DNA of 54,305 nucleotides. Source: an uncultured Nitrospira sp. GTDB lineage: Bacteria; Nitrospirota; Nitrospiria; Nitrospirales; Nitrospiraceae. A program made the translations under genes and the position numbers. Below are positions 42,037-51,473 of the stretch, piece by piece. Under the pieces are notes generated by a model. That model ran no database searches. It was given only the letters and a program-made list of their open reading frames with translations, and had not been told where the DNA came from. Location of the stretch: assembly GCA_902500715.1 (NCBI GenBank), contig CABVRO010000007.1, forward strand, positions 1-54,305, read 5' to 3'. Position 1 is the stretch's first letter. The number at the start of each line of letters is the position of its first letter.

Positions 42037-43419
42037 ATGTTCAGAAAGACACAACATATTCATTTAGTGGGCATCGGTGGATCCGGGATGAGCGGCATCG
42101 CTGAGGTGTTGTTGACGCTTGGATATAAGGTCAGCGGCTCGGACCTCAGTCAGTCGGAAACGACGCGCCGGCTTGAGGAACTAGGGGGGCGCATCGCGAT
42201 CGGTCACCATGAGTCCAACATCGGTGAAGCGCAGGTGGTCGTCATCTCTTCCGCGGTGGCGGCGACCAACCCTGAAGTGGTGGCGGCGAAAGCGCGGCAG
42301 ATCCCGGTCATCCCGCGTGCGGAGATGCTGGCGGAGCTGATGCGACTCAAGTTCGGCGTGGCGATCGCCGGCGCTCATGGAAAGACGACGACGACCTCGA
42401 TGGTGGCCAATGTCCTCGCACAGGGCGGATTGGACCCCACCATGGTGATCGGCGGCAAGGTGAATGCCCTTGGGAGCCATGCACGACTGGGGCGCGGTGA
42501 TCTACTCATTGCGGAAGCGGATGAAAGTGACGGGTCGTTTCTGCGCCTCGCACCGACCATTGCCGCTGTCACCAATATCGACCGCGAACATTTGGACCAT
42601 TACGGCAGCATGGAGCGGCTCAACGACAGTTTTCTTGAATTTGTGAACAAAGTCCCATTCTACGGATTGGCCGTACTTTGCTCCGACGACGAACGGTTGC
42701 GAAACCTCCTGCCGCGCGTAGTGAAACGATTTCAGACGTACGGACTGAATGAACATCCCGATCATGTGCCGGATTTTCGCGCCACCGACATCAACCTGCG
42801 GCAGTGGGGGTCGGAGTTCCGGGTGTTCTTCCGCGGACGCAACCTCGGTCCGTTCCGGTTGTCCATTCCCGGCATTCACAATGTCTCGAATTCATTGATC
42901 GCGATTGCCATCGGGATGGAGTTGGATATCCCGGTCGATCTGATCCGGAAAGGCCTCGCGGCGTTCAGTGGGGTGGAGCGACGGTTCCACCTGCGCGGGG
43001 AGAAGGCCGGCATCATGGTGGTGGACGATTATGGGCATCATCCGACTGAGGTGCGGGCCACGATCGCGGCTGCGAAGCAAGGGTGGGATCGACGCGTGGT
43101 CGTGCTGTTTCAGCCGCATCGCTACAGCCGTTCTCGCGATCTGATGCAGGAATTCGCCCATGCGTTCGACCAGGCGGACGCGCTCTTTATGACAGAAATT
43201 TATGCGGCGGGCGAACAGCCGATCCCTGGCGTCTCCGGCGCGAAGCTGGTGGAGGCGGTGCAAGCGGTCGGGCATCCTTCGGCCACCTTCGTGGAGCGCA
43301 AGGACACCCTGGCGGAGCAGGTGCTGCCGATGCTGAAATCCGGAGATCTCGTGATTACCCTCGGCGCAGGGGACATCTGGAAAACGGGATTGGCGATTCT
43401 TGAGCGATTGCCGGCGTAA
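42037..43419 (+). CDS. murC: UDP-MurNAc:L-alanine ligase
   Basis: The start is placed at ATG 42037, giving 460 residues, the normal length; the frame is open from 41923 but the extra 38 residues are low-complexity and overlap murG. Motifs are HLVGIGGSGMSGIAEVLL, AGAHGKTTTTSMVA, EADESDGSFL and VVDDYGHHPTEVRATI. It begins the Mur ligase series by adding L-Ala. Confidence 0.94.
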   Translation: MFRKTQHIHLVGIGGSGMSGIAEVLLTLGYKVSGSDLSQSETTRRLEELGGRIAIGHHESNIGEAQVVVISSAVAATNPEVVAAKARQIPVIPRAEMLAELMRLKFGVAIAGAHGKTTTTSMVANVLAQGGLDPTMVIGGKVNALGSHARLGRGDLLIAEADESDGSFLRLAPTIAAVTNIDREHLDHYGSMERLNDSFLEFVNKVPFYGLAVLCSDDERLRNLLPRVVKRFQTYGLNEHPDHVPDFRATDINLRQWGSEFRVFFRGRNLGPFRLSIPGIHNVSNSLIAIAIGMELDIPVDLIRKGLAAFSGVERRFHLRGEKAGIMVVDDYGHHPTEVRATIAAAKQGWDRRVVVLFQPHRYSRSRDLMQEFAHAFDQADALFMTEIYAAGEQPIPGVSGAKLVEAVQAVGHPSATFVERKDTLAEQVLPMLKSGDLVITLGAGDIWKTGLAILERLPA

Positions 43420-43450
43420 CGGTGTGGTGAGACGGGAAACGAGGACCGGT

Positions 43451-44374
43451 GTGGCGCGAACAGAACGACCGGCCAGAACCAGGCACGACTGGGCGCGCAT
43501 TCTTGAAGGAGTTCGTGGAACAGTCACGTACGAGGCCTCGCTGCAGGCCTATACGTCATTCCATATCGGTGGACCGGCGGAAGTCCTGGTGGAGCCGGCC
43601 GATCTGGATGACCTTTGTTGGGTGGTGGCACAGGCTCGTGCGGAACATATTCCGCTCTTTGTGGTGGGCGGGACCAATCTGCTCGTTCGTGACGGGGGCA
43701 TCCGCGGGATCGTGGTCAGCCTGCGGCAATTCAAAGCGATCCGCCAGGAGCCGGATCATGTGCTCTATGCAGAAGGGGGCGTGGGCATGCCGACATTGAT
43801 CGGATATACCATCCGCCGGTCGCTCGCCGGATTGGAATGGGGTGCCGGGATTCCGGGGACCGTGGCGGGTTGCGTCGTGATGAATGCAGGGACGCGCTTG
43901 GGCGAAATGAAGGATTCCGTCAAGGCCGTCCGGATGGTGGATCCTCGCGGCAGGGTGGTGGATATTCCCGTCGCGGATATTCCGTTCAGTTATCGGCGGG
44001 CGCATTTGCCCCGTGGCATCGTGGCAGGAGTCTGGGTGCAGTTGAGGCCCGGCGATCACGAGCGGATCGAAAAGACGGTGAAGGACTATCTGCAGTATCG
44101 CAAGCAGACCCAGCCGCTCACCTTGCCGAGTGCGGGTTGCGTGTTTAAGAACCCTCCGCAGGACTCCGCCGGTCGCCTGGTGGATGCAGCGGGCCTGAAG
44201 GGGGCTCGCATTGGAGATGCGCAAGTTTCGGAAAAACATGCGAATTTTATGGTGAACGTGGGCCATGCGCGCGCGGCCGATGTGCTGGCGTTGATCAAGA
44301 AAGTTCGCGCGGCCGTGAAAAAGGTGTCGGGCGTGAAGCTGGAATTGGAACTGAAGGTGGTCGGTGAGGCCTGA
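43451..44374 (+). CDS. murB: UDP-N-acetylenolpyruvoylglucosamine reductase
   Basis: GTG 43451 follows GAGGA (43441-43445) and gives 307 residues; a TTG further upstream would overlap murC. The FAD-binding part has FHIGGPAEVLVEPAD, VVGGTNLLVRDGGIRG and WGAGIPGTVAGCVVMNAG. The C-terminal part has QPLTLPSAGCVFKNP with the catalytic Ser, and VSEKHANFMVNVG. It reduces the enolpyruvyl group to make UDP-MurNAc. Confidence 0.94.
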   Translation: MARTERPARTRHDWARILEGVRGTVTYEASLQAYTSFHIGGPAEVLVEPADLDDLCWVVAQARAEHIPLFVVGGTNLLVRDGGIRGIVVSLRQFKAIRQEPDHVLYAEGGVGMPTLIGYTIRRSLAGLEWGAGIPGTVAGCVVMNAGTRLGEMKDSVKAVRMVDPRGRVVDIPVADIPFSYRRAHLPRGIVAGVWVQLRPGDHERIEKTVKDYLQYRKQTQPLTLPSAGCVFKNPPQDSAGRLVDAAGLKGARIGDAQVSEKHANFMVNVGHARAADVLALIKKVRAAVKKVSGVKLELELKVVGEA

Positions 44375-44398
44375 CGCGGGTTGAGGAAGGGAGTGGAT

Positions 44399-45382
44399 GT
44401 GACGGAACGGAAGCCGCTGACGCGCTCAAAAATCGGGGTTCTGATGGGCGGGCAATCGTCTGAACGGGAAGTGTCGTTGAAGACCGGCGAGGCTGTGTAT
44501 CGCTCGCTGGTGCGAAGCGGCTATGACGCGCTGGTCATCGATGTCAGCACCAATCTGTCGTCCGCTTTACAGGAACAGGGAGTCGAGATTGCTTTCCTCG
44601 CGTTGCACGGGCCAGGTGGAGAAGACGGCGCGATCCAGGGATTCCTGGAGACCATGGGAATGCCCTATACAGGATCCGGTGTACGGGCCAGTGCGATCGG
44701 CATGCACAAGGTCGTGACCAAGACAGAGCTGGCCTCCCATGGCATTCCGGTACCGCGCGGCACGGTGGTGCGGCGCGGAACGGCTCCCACCTTGGGACGG
44801 GTCATCAGGGCCTGCAAGTTGAAGCTGCCGGTGGTCGTAAAGCCGGCGAGTCAGGGGTCCACGATCGGGGTGACCATTGTGCGGAAGCCATCACAATGGA
44901 AAGAAGCCCTTCGTACGGCGCATCGGTATGACGAAGAAGCGATGGTCGAGGCGTTTATTCCCGGGCATGAGGTCACAGTGTCGCTTCTGGGCGGCCCCGA
45001 CGGGGCGGTGACCGGGTTGCCGGCCGTGGAGATTGTGGCGCCGGATGGATTTTATGATTTTTCGGCCAAGTATGAGAAGGGGCGAACGCAGTACCTCTGC
45101 CCGGCGCCGCTCCAGGCTGCAGTCGCTCGGCAGATCAAACAACTGGCCATTCGGACCTATCAGGCCTTGGGCTGCAGCGGGGCGGCCCGGGTCGATTTCC
45201 GCATTACGCCCAAGGGGAAGCCGTTCGTGCTCGAGATCAACACGGTCCCGGGAATGACGGAGACGAGCCTGCTGCCCATGGCGGCGGGGAAGGCCGGCTT
45301 GTCGTACGACGTATTGACGGAGAGGATTCTCCAGTCCGCGCTCAGGCGGGCCGGAGTCGGATCATTTCGAGCCGTGAGGTAG
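44399..45382 (+). CDS. ddl: D-alanine--D-alanine ligase
   Basis: GTG 44399 after AGGAAGGGAG gives 327 residues; GTG 44393 or TTG 44381 are alternatives. The ATP-grasp enzyme has VLMGGQSSEREVSL, ALHGPGGEDGAIQGFLE, VVKPASQGSTIGVTIV and FVLEINTVPGMTETSLLP. It supplies the dipeptide for MurF. The Tyr/Ser region fits D-Ala-D-Ala specificity, but this was not analysed in detail. Confidence 0.93.
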   Translation: MTERKPLTRSKIGVLMGGQSSEREVSLKTGEAVYRSLVRSGYDALVIDVSTNLSSALQEQGVEIAFLALHGPGGEDGAIQGFLETMGMPYTGSGVRASAIGMHKVVTKTELASHGIPVPRGTVVRRGTAPTLGRVIRACKLKLPVVVKPASQGSTIGVTIVRKPSQWKEALRTAHRYDEEAMVEAFIPGHEVTVSLLGGPDGAVTGLPAVEIVAPDGFYDFSAKYEKGRTQYLCPAPLQAAVARQIKQLAIRTYQALGCSGAARVDFRITPKGKPFVLEINTVPGMTETSLLPMAAGKAGLSYDVLTERILQSALRRAGVGSFRAVR

Positions 45383-45384
45383 CG

Positions 45385-46254
45385 ATGTCGTTGCGGTGGC
45401 GCAAGGTACGCCCGGTTAAAGTGAATCCGCGGGCGAATGCCCGCTCGGAAGCCGCGCTGGGTCGCCATCGGACCGGTGAGGCGGGCGGGTATTGGTCCAG
45501 GCTGGGGCGTGGTCTGCTGATTACCTTGCGGGTGGTCGCCACGGTGACTGTGCTGGTCGGCGGTTGTTCGGGGCTGTTTGTCCTGGCGCGGGAAGTGGGA
45601 CCTCTGACGCGGGAATGGTTTCTGGTGCGCTCCGTGTCGGTGAGCGGGTTGCACCATGTGACGAGGAAAGAAGTGATCGGGAGATTGGCGTTGAAGCCTG
45701 ATACCGCGCTCTACTCCATTAACCCGTCCTGGTTGGCCGACCGGATCAAGACCCATCCCTGGATCAAGGATGCGACGGTGGTGCTGAAGCCCTTACATGA
45801 AATTCATATCGACATCGTTGAGCGGGAACCTGCGGTCGTGGTGCGCACGCTGGCGGAGAATCTCCTGGCCGATTCGGACGGGTTCTTGCTGGCGCATCTC
45901 GGGTCGGCGGATGATCCGACCCTGCCGATGTTGTCCGGTGTCGACGGCAAGCGGCTGATGCAGGGGAAACCGGACGATCGTCGCCCCGTGCAGGTCGGCG
46001 CGGCCCTGGCCCGCATGGTCGGACAGACGACCGGAGGACGGCCGGATATCAATGTGGGAAATCTCAATAATATGGTGGTCGAGGTTCAGGGTGTGACGTT
46101 TCAATTCAGTGAGTCGTCGATGAATCAGCAATGGTATCGGTTTCTCAAAATGCGGCCCGCACTGCGTGATGTGGCCTTTGACGGGGAGGGCGCCAGGGCG
46201 AATGAAATCGATCTTCGCTTTGCCGACCGCGTCATTGTTCGGGGAAGGGGGTGA
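45385..46254 (+). CDS. ftsQ: Cell division protein FtsQ
   Basis: This bitopic protein of 289 residues has a basic cytoplasmic N-terminus (about 1-45), one membrane helix (about 48-72), a POTRA domain (VRSVSVSGLHHVTRKEVIGR to about 145, with HPWIKDATVVLKPLHEI) and a periplasmic FtsQ domain. It joins FtsL and FtsB to regulate septal synthesis. It starts 2 bases after ddl and overlaps ftsA by 4. Confidence 0.9.
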   Translation: MSLRWRKVRPVKVNPRANARSEAALGRHRTGEAGGYWSRLGRGLLITLRVVATVTVLVGGCSGLFVLAREVGPLTREWFLVRSVSVSGLHHVTRKEVIGRLALKPDTALYSINPSWLADRIKTHPWIKDATVVLKPLHEIHIDIVEREPAVVVRTLAENLLADSDGFLLAHLGSADDPTLPMLSGVDGKRLMQGKPDDRRPVQVGAALARMVGQTTGGRPDINVGNLNNMVVEVQGVTFQFSESSMNQQWYRFLKMRPALRDVAFDGEGARANEIDLRFADRVIVRGRG

Positions 46255-47495
46255 GCCGAGTGTCTAAGCGGGATCATATCCTGGTCGGACTCGACATCGG
46301 GACCACCAAGATCTGTGCGATTGTCGCCGAAGTGCCGGAGGAGGGCCCGCTGAATATCATCGGCGTCGGCTCCTGCCCCTCGCGCGGGCTTCGCAAGGGT
46401 GTGGTGGTCAATATCGAGAGTACGGTGGAGTCGATCAAGAAGGCGGTTGAGGAAGCGGAACTCATGGCGGCCGTGCAGATCAATTCGGTCTATACGGGCA
46501 TCGCGGGGAGCCATATTTCGGGGGAAAACCTCAAAGGCGTCGTGGCCCTCAAGAAGCAGGAAGTCACGCGCGACGACATCAGCCGTGCGGTGGAAAGTGC
46601 GCGAACGCTCGCCGTGATTCCTCACGAGCGTCGCATCTTGCACGTGTTGCCGCGCGAATTCATGGTGGACGATCAGGAGGGCGTGCGCGAGCCGTTGGGC
46701 ATGTCCGGCAACCGGCTGGAGGTCAACGTCCATGTCATCACCGGCGCGGTGACGTCGGCACAGAACATCATCAAGAGCGTGAACCGGGCCGGGCTCGACG
46801 TCGTGGACATCATTCTGCAACCCCTCGCATCGAGCGAGGCGGTCCTGAGCGCCGAAGAGCGGGAGTTGGGAGTCGCCATGGTGGATCTGGGCGGCGGCAC
46901 GACCGACTTGGCGATCTTTCTCGACGGCAGCATCCGGCACACGGCGGTGCTTCCGATCGGCGGACAGAATCTCACGAAGGATCTGGCCATCGGACTGCTG
47001 ACCTCGCAAACCGATGCGGAAAAAATCAAAGTGCAACACGGCATTGCCCGCACCGAGCTGGTGCATGGGCATCAAATGGTGGAAGTGCCGTCCGTGGGTG
47101 ATCGGCCGCCGCGACAATTCACGCGTCGTGATATCGCGGAGATTCTCGAGCCGCGCGTCGAGGAAATGTTCGATCTGGTGAAGCGGGAAATCGTGCGCGC
47201 CGGCTATGAAGGTATGCTCGGTGCCGGCGTGGTAATCACGGGCGGGACGTCGCTCTTGGAAGGGATGCCGGATGCTGCGGAGCGAGGGCTGAATCTGCCG
47301 GCCCGTCGGGGCATGCCGACGGGCATCGGTGGGTTGCGCGATATCGTCAGCAACCCGATGCACGCGACCGGTGTCGGGCTGTTGTTGCATGCACGTCAAC
47401 ATGCCGACAACTTGGAGGCTGCCGGCATCCGTCACGGCAAAGGGTTGGGGAAAGTGTTCGATCGCATGCGATCGTGGATGTTCGAGTTTTTCTAA
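46251..47495 (+). CDS. ftsA: Cell division protein FtsA
   Basis: This actin-like ATPase of 414 residues anchors FtsZ to the membrane. Visible are the phosphate-1 loop LVGLDIGTTKICAIVAEV, a 1C domain, VDLGGGTTDLAIFLDG (phosphate-2), VITGGTSLLEGM (adenosine) and a C-terminal amphipathic helix ending MRSWMFEFF. The GTG start overlaps ftsQ. A hairpin separates it from ftsZ. Confidence 0.94.
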   Translation: MSRVSKRDHILVGLDIGTTKICAIVAEVPEEGPLNIIGVGSCPSRGLRKGVVVNIESTVESIKKAVEEAELMAAVQINSVYTGIAGSHISGENLKGVVALKKQEVTRDDISRAVESARTLAVIPHERRILHVLPREFMVDDQEGVREPLGMSGNRLEVNVHVITGAVTSAQNIIKSVNRAGLDVVDIILQPLASSEAVLSAEERELGVAMVDLGGGTTDLAIFLDGSIRHTAVLPIGGQNLTKDLAIGLLTSQTDAEKIKVQHGIARTELVHGHQMVEVPSVGDRPPRQFTRRDIAEILEPRVEEMFDLVKREIVRAGYEGMLGAGVVITGGTSLLEGMPDAAERGLNLPARRGMPTGIGGLRDIVSNPMHATGVGLLLHARQHADNLEAAGIRHGKGLGKVFDRMRSWMFEFF

Positions 47496-47499
47496 CTTT

Positions 47500-47526
47500 T
47501 GCGGACGGCTTAAGACCACGTCCGCA
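47500..47526. other. Hairpin between ftsA and ftsZ
   Basis: TGCGGACG (47500-47507) and CGTCCGCA (47519-47526) form a perfect 8-bp stem with an 11-base loop, right after the ftsA stop and about 12 bases before the ftsZ Shine-Dalgarno sequence. It could be a processing site or attenuate read-through and so set ftsZ levels; this is inference. Confidence 0.5.
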
Positions 47527-47549
47527 CCATCGTCAAGGGAGGTGCCACG

Positions 47550-48752
47550 ATGTTTTCATTTCAAGAGGAGCCGCAATCGCCCGTTCGCATCAAAGTGATC
47601 GGTGTCGGAGGCGCGGGGTGCAACGCCGTCAATACGATGATCACCGGCGGATTGTGCCGAGTCGATTTCGTGGCTGCGAATACGGATGTGCAGGCACTCG
47701 AACGATCTCAGGCGTCGTATAAGATTCAGATCGGGCCGGAGCGGACGCGCGGTCTCGGTGCAGGTGCCAAGCCTGAAGTGGGACGTGACGCCGCATTGGA
47801 AAGCAAAGATGAGATTCGCGAGAGTCTGGTCGGGGCCGATATGGTGTTTGTTACCGCCGGAATGGGCGGCGGCACCGGGACAGGCGCGGCTCCGATCGTG
47901 GCCAGTATTGCGCGTGAACTGGGGATCCTGACCGTCGCGGTCGTGACCAAGCCTTTCCAGTACGAAGGACATCGACGGATGAGCCATGCCGAGGAAGGCA
48001 TTCGCGATCTCGGTCGGCACGTCGATACGCTCCTGATTATCCCGAATCAACGGTTGCTCGGGATCGTAGACAAGGCCACCCCGTTGCTGGATGCGTTCAA
48101 GGTGGCGGACGACGTGTTGCGCCAGGCCATTCAAGGAATTGCGGACGTGATCACGACCATCGGGCTGGTCAACGTGGACTTTGCCGATGTGCGGACGATC
48201 ATGGCACACACCGGTCGCGCGGTGATGGGGATGGGGATCGGGCGCGGTGCCAACCGCGCGCAGGAAGCGGCGCAGAAGGCGATTTGCAGCCCGCTGTTGG
48301 AAGAGGGCAGCGTAGAAGGCGCTCGCGGCGTCCTGCTGAACATCACAGGCGGCCCGAATATGTCGCTGCACGAAGTGGAAGAAGCGGCATCGATCGTTCA
48401 GCATGCGGCGGATGCCGAAGCGAACATCATCGTCGGACAGGTCATCAATCCCGAGATCGGCGATGATCTGATCGTGACCGTGATTGCGACCGGATTCGAG
48501 CGGGAAGAACAACCGGCTGCGCGCCCAGCCGTAGCCGCCGAACGCCCTGCGGCGCGGACCCCCAACGGACGCCCGGCGCAACAGGTGTTGACCGGCGTGC
48601 ATGCCACGGGATCGGATCGCCCCCATAAAGACCTGGATCGACCGACCTTCCTTCGCCGCATGGGCGAGACCCGAGAAGCCGTGGAGCGGATCGCGGTCGT
48701 CGGCGACGACGAATGGGATGTGCCGACCTTTTTGCGGAAGCAGGCCGACTGA
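47550..48752 (+). CDS. ftsZ: Cell division GTPase FtsZ
   Basis: The 400-residue tubulin homologue forms the Z ring. It has [17 protein letters not shown], the tubulin signature [16 protein letters not shown], the T7-region NVDFADVR and a Pro/Ala-rich linker (about 315-365). Its tail carries two similar peptides, DRPTFLRRM and DVPTFLRKQ, the latter being the normal C-terminal peptide for FtsA/ZipA binding. The strong GGGAGGTG ribosome site at about 47537-47544 precedes ATG 47550. Confidence 0.96.
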   Translation: MFSFQEEPQSPVRIKVIGVGGAGCNAVNTMITGGLCRVDFVAANTDVQALERSQASYKIQIGPERTRGLGAGAKPEVGRDAALESKDEIRESLVGADMVFVTAGMGGGTGTGAAPIVASIARELGILTVAVVTKPFQYEGHRRMSHAEEGIRDLGRHVDTLLIIPNQRLLGIVDKATPLLDAFKVADDVLRQAIQGIADVITTIGLVNVDFADVRTIMAHTGRAVMGMGIGRGANRAQEAAQKAICSPLLEEGSVEGARGVLLNITGGPNMSLHEVEEAASIVQHAADAEANIIVGQVINPEIGDDLIVTVIATGFEREEQPAARPAVAAERPAARTPNGRPAQQVLTGVHATGSDRPHKDLDRPTFLRRMGETREAVERIAVVGDDEWDVPTFLRKQAD

Positions 48753-48792
48753 GCCCGAAGCCGTATCGGCAGCTGCGAGGCTCAGAACGAGG

Positions 48793-49536
48793 ATGGTATC
48801 AGAGGTCATCATCGCGCCGTCGTTTGCAACGGCCGCGGAGGGGGTGGAACATTTTTTCGGCACCCGATTGTCCTCCGTCTCGGTGACGCCGGGTCGTGCC
48901 GCTGTGCCAGGGGCTCAGTATCGCGAGCGAGGCGCGAGTGTGATCCTGTCCGTCAAACAGGTTCACGGGACGGATGCGCTGATCGTCGATCAGCCGGTCG
49001 AGCAGGGCGACGCCTTCGAAGGAGGCTGGGATGCGTTAGTGACTGACCAGCCTGGCGTGATGGTCACTGTGCGGACCGCGGATTGTGTGCCGGTGCTTCT
49101 GTACGATCCGGCGCGACGGGTGGTCGCGGCGATCCATGCAGGCTGGCGGGGTGCGGTGGCCGGTATTGTGCCGAAGACGGTGGCCGTGATGGTGCGCCGG
49201 TTCGGGGCGACCGTGGATCGGCTGCAGATGGCGATCGGTCCTTCCGCCGGTCCCTGCTGTTACGAAGTGGATGAGCCGGTCCTTGTGCGACTGCGGGAGG
49301 TCTTTCCCGAGTGGCGATCGGTCGTGAAGCCGGTGAACAGTCAGAAGGCGCATCTCGATCTGCGCGCATTTGTGCGTCGGCAAGCGTTGGCTGACGGGCT
49401 GGCTGCGGAACGAGTCGCCACGATCGACGCCTGCACGATTTGTCAGCCCGAGCGATTTTATAGTTATCGCCGTGATGGTGTGGTGAAGGCCACGATGGTC
49501 AGCGGGATTGCGCTCATGCCTCGCCGGTCGGTTTGA
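48793..49536 (+). CDS. pgeF: Multicopper-oxidase-like peptidoglycan/purine enzyme (PgeF/YfiH, laccase domain)
   Basis: ATG 48793 gives 247 residues; the frame is open upstream but overlaps ftsZ. It has FFGTRLSSV, VKQVHGTDAL, VRTADCVPVLLYDP, AAIHAGWRGAVAGI and GPSAGPCCYEVDEPV, the metal-binding and active residues of the family. Members act on purine nucleosides, and E. coli PgeF edits UDP-MurNAc-peptides, which fits the location after ftsZ. Confidence 0.88.
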   Translation: MVSEVIIAPSFATAAEGVEHFFGTRLSSVSVTPGRAAVPGAQYRERGASVILSVKQVHGTDALIVDQPVEQGDAFEGGWDALVTDQPGVMVTVRTADCVPVLLYDPARRVVAAIHAGWRGAVAGIVPKTVAVMVRRFGATVDRLQMAIGPSAGPCCYEVDEPVLVRLREVFPEWRSVVKPVNSQKAHLDLRAFVRRQALADGLAAERVATIDACTICQPERFYSYRRDGVVKATMVSGIALMPRRSV

Positions 49537-49637
49537 GATCGGTTCTCGGTCGGTGCGATGTCCGACACTTCTCGAATTACCTGCTCACGGGTGGCATAGG
49601 GTGATGGTACTCCTGGAGCAGTCCGCAAGGCGGCAAG

Positions 49638-50345
49638 ATGGATGCAGCGCTGGGAACGATTGCGGGTCGGGTTCGAGCGGCGTTCGACGAAATGCAACGT
49701 GCGGCCGCCCGTGCGGGGCGCCCGCCGGAGTCTGTTCGTCTCATCGCCGCATCCAAAACCGTATCCGTTGAACGGCTGCGTCAGGCGGTAGACGCCGGCG
49801 TTCGACACCTGGGAGAGAATCGCCTTCAGGAGGCATTGTCGAAAATCGACGCGCTAGAACGGGAAGGGGTCGTCTGGCACTTTATCGGCAGCCTGCAACG
49901 GCGCAAGGTCAAATCGGTCGTCGGGCGATTTGAGACGATTCATTCCGTCGATAGTCTCGCACTGGCGGAAGAGATCGACCGGCAGGCGAAGGCCGCGGGG
50001 CTGCGGCAACGTGTCCTGCTGGAAGTGAATCTTGCCGGAGAAGTCAGCAAGGGAGGATTTGAGCCGACGACACTGGTGGCGGCCCTGGAGTCCCTAAACG
50101 GGTTCGAGCATCTGGATATTCGCGGCCTCATGGCCATTCCCCCACCCACCCCGACAGCGGAAGACGCGCGTCCCTACTTTCGACAACTCCGGACCCTCGC
50201 TCAAACCTTGACAGCGCGGGGGTACGGGAACATTAATATGCAGGAACTCTCGATGGGCATGTCGCACGACTATCCCGTTGCGATTGAGGAAGGGGCGACC
50301 TACGTACGAGTCGGAACGGCGATTTTCGGAGCGCGAGGGGAGTAA
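49638..50345 (+). CDS. yggS: PLP-binding homeostasis protein (YggS/PLPBP)
   Basis: The 235-residue alanine-racemase-like barrel without catalytic activity has LIAASKTVSVERLRQA with the PLP lysine at K40, HLGENRLQEAL, WHFIGSLQRRKVKSVVG and ELSMGMSHDYPVAIEEG. It balances free PLP. It is commonly next to proC and yggT, as here. Bases 49537-49637 show nothing clear. Confidence 0.93.
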   Translation: MDAALGTIAGRVRAAFDEMQRAAARAGRPPESVRLIAASKTVSVERLRQAVDAGVRHLGENRLQEALSKIDALEREGVVWHFIGSLQRRKVKSVVGRFETIHSVDSLALAEEIDRQAKAAGLRQRVLLEVNLAGEVSKGGFEPTTLVAALESLNGFEHLDIRGLMAIPPPTPTAEDARPYFRQLRTLAQTLTARGYGNINMQELSMGMSHDYPVAIEEGATYVRVGTAIFGARGE

Positions 50346-50349
50346 ATCG

Positions 50350-51156
50350 ATGCTGACAAAACCGATTGCATTCATCGGTGGCGGGCAAATGGCAGAGGCG
50401 CTGATCGGCGGACTCCTGGCTGCGGGTGCCTGTGAGCCTGCATTCATTTGCGCGACGGATCCGGTTGCCGCGCGTCGCGATGTATTGAAATCGCGTTTCG
50501 GCATTCGTGTCGGCGATGAGAATGCGAAGGCTGTTCGAGAGGCCGATCTGGTGGTCCTGGCGGTGAAGCCGCAGGCGATGTCGATGGTGCTCAGTGACGC
50601 GGGGCAGGCCTGTGCCGGAAAATTGATCGTCTCCATTGCCGCCGGTGTGACGACCGCCTGGATTCGCGAGCGGATCGTGAGTTCCAGAGGAGTCGTCCGG
50701 GCGATGCCTAACACGCCGGCTCTGGTGCGAGAAGGAGTCACGGCAGTGGCCTGTCAGCCCGATCTCCCATCTGGCGACCTAGCTGCGGTGCGGACATTGT
50801 TTGAGGCGGTCGGGTCGGTCGTTTCGGTAGAGGAACGACTCATGGATGCCGTAACCGGCTTGAGCGGAAGCGGCCCAGCCTACGTGTTCGTTGCCATCGA
50901 AGCGCTGGCGGACGGCGGGGTTCGGATGGGCTTGCCACGGGCGACTGCGGAACTCCTGGCCGCGCAGACGGTCCTGGGTGCCGCGAGAATGATCTTGGAG
51001 CGTGGCGAGCATCCGGCCAAGTTGAAGGATCAAGTGGCGTCGCCGGGCGGCACCACCATCGCCGGATTGTATCAGCTGGAAACCGGCGGGATGCGGAGCT
51101 GTTTGATGGCGGCCGTCGAGGCGGCCACGAAACGTTCACAGGAGTTGGGACGCTGA
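50350..51156 (+). CDS. proC: Pyrroline-5-carboxylate reductase
   Basis: ATG 50350 gives 268 residues. The N-terminal Rossmann fold has IAFIGGGQMAEALIGGLL; AVKPQAM and VRAMPNTPALVREGVT follow; the C-terminal domain has LSGSGPAYVFVAIEALADGGV and SPGGTTIAGLYQLE. It makes L-proline from pyrroline-5-carboxylate with NAD(P)H. The gene shares one base with yggT. Confidence 0.94.
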   Translation: MLTKPIAFIGGGQMAEALIGGLLAAGACEPAFICATDPVAARRDVLKSRFGIRVGDENAKAVREADLVVLAVKPQAMSMVLSDAGQACAGKLIVSIAAGVTTAWIRERIVSSRGVVRAMPNTPALVREGVTAVACQPDLPSGDLAAVRTLFEAVGSVVSVEERLMDAVTGLSGSGPAYVFVAIEALADGGVRMGLPRATAELLAAQTVLGAARMILERGEHPAKLKDQVASPGGTTIAGLYQLETGGMRSCLMAAVEAATKRSQELGR

Positions 51157-51452
51157 TGTTTGTAATGAGCAATGTGCTGCAGGGGGCGGCCACGGTGCTG
51201 GATACGGTGTTGTGGCTGTATATGTGGGTCATCATCGCCCGCGCGTTGATTTCGTGGGTTAATCCGGATCCGTGGAACCCGATCGTGCAGTTTTTGGAGC
51301 GCGCGACGGAGCCGGTGCTCACGCCGATCCGTCGGCTGGTAGGATGGCGCATGGGCATGGATCTGTCGCCGATGATCGCGATTCTGATCCTTGTCTTTTT
51401 ACAATATGCCGTGGTTCAATCGTTACGGGATATCGCAGTGCGGATGCATTAA
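51156..51452 (+). CDS. yggT: YggT-family membrane protein
   Basis: The 98-residue protein has two hydrophobic helices and the family motif ALISWVNPDPWNPIVQFLER followed by EPVLTPIRRLV. The family is often encoded beside yggS, proC and divIVA and has been linked to envelope and osmotic functions. Its role here is inferred from that context. Confidence 0.88.
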   Translation: MFVMSNVLQGAATVLDTVLWLYMWVIIARALISWVNPDPWNPIVQFLERATEPVLTPIRRLVGWRMGMDLSPMIAILILVFLQYAVVQSLRDIAVRMH

Positions 51453-51473
51453 CCGTCGGGCAAGAGGTGTCGC

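Noticed and set aside
47556..48863. Minus-strand open frame of 435 codons
   Set aside because: Exactly antisense to ftsZ with no motif of its own.
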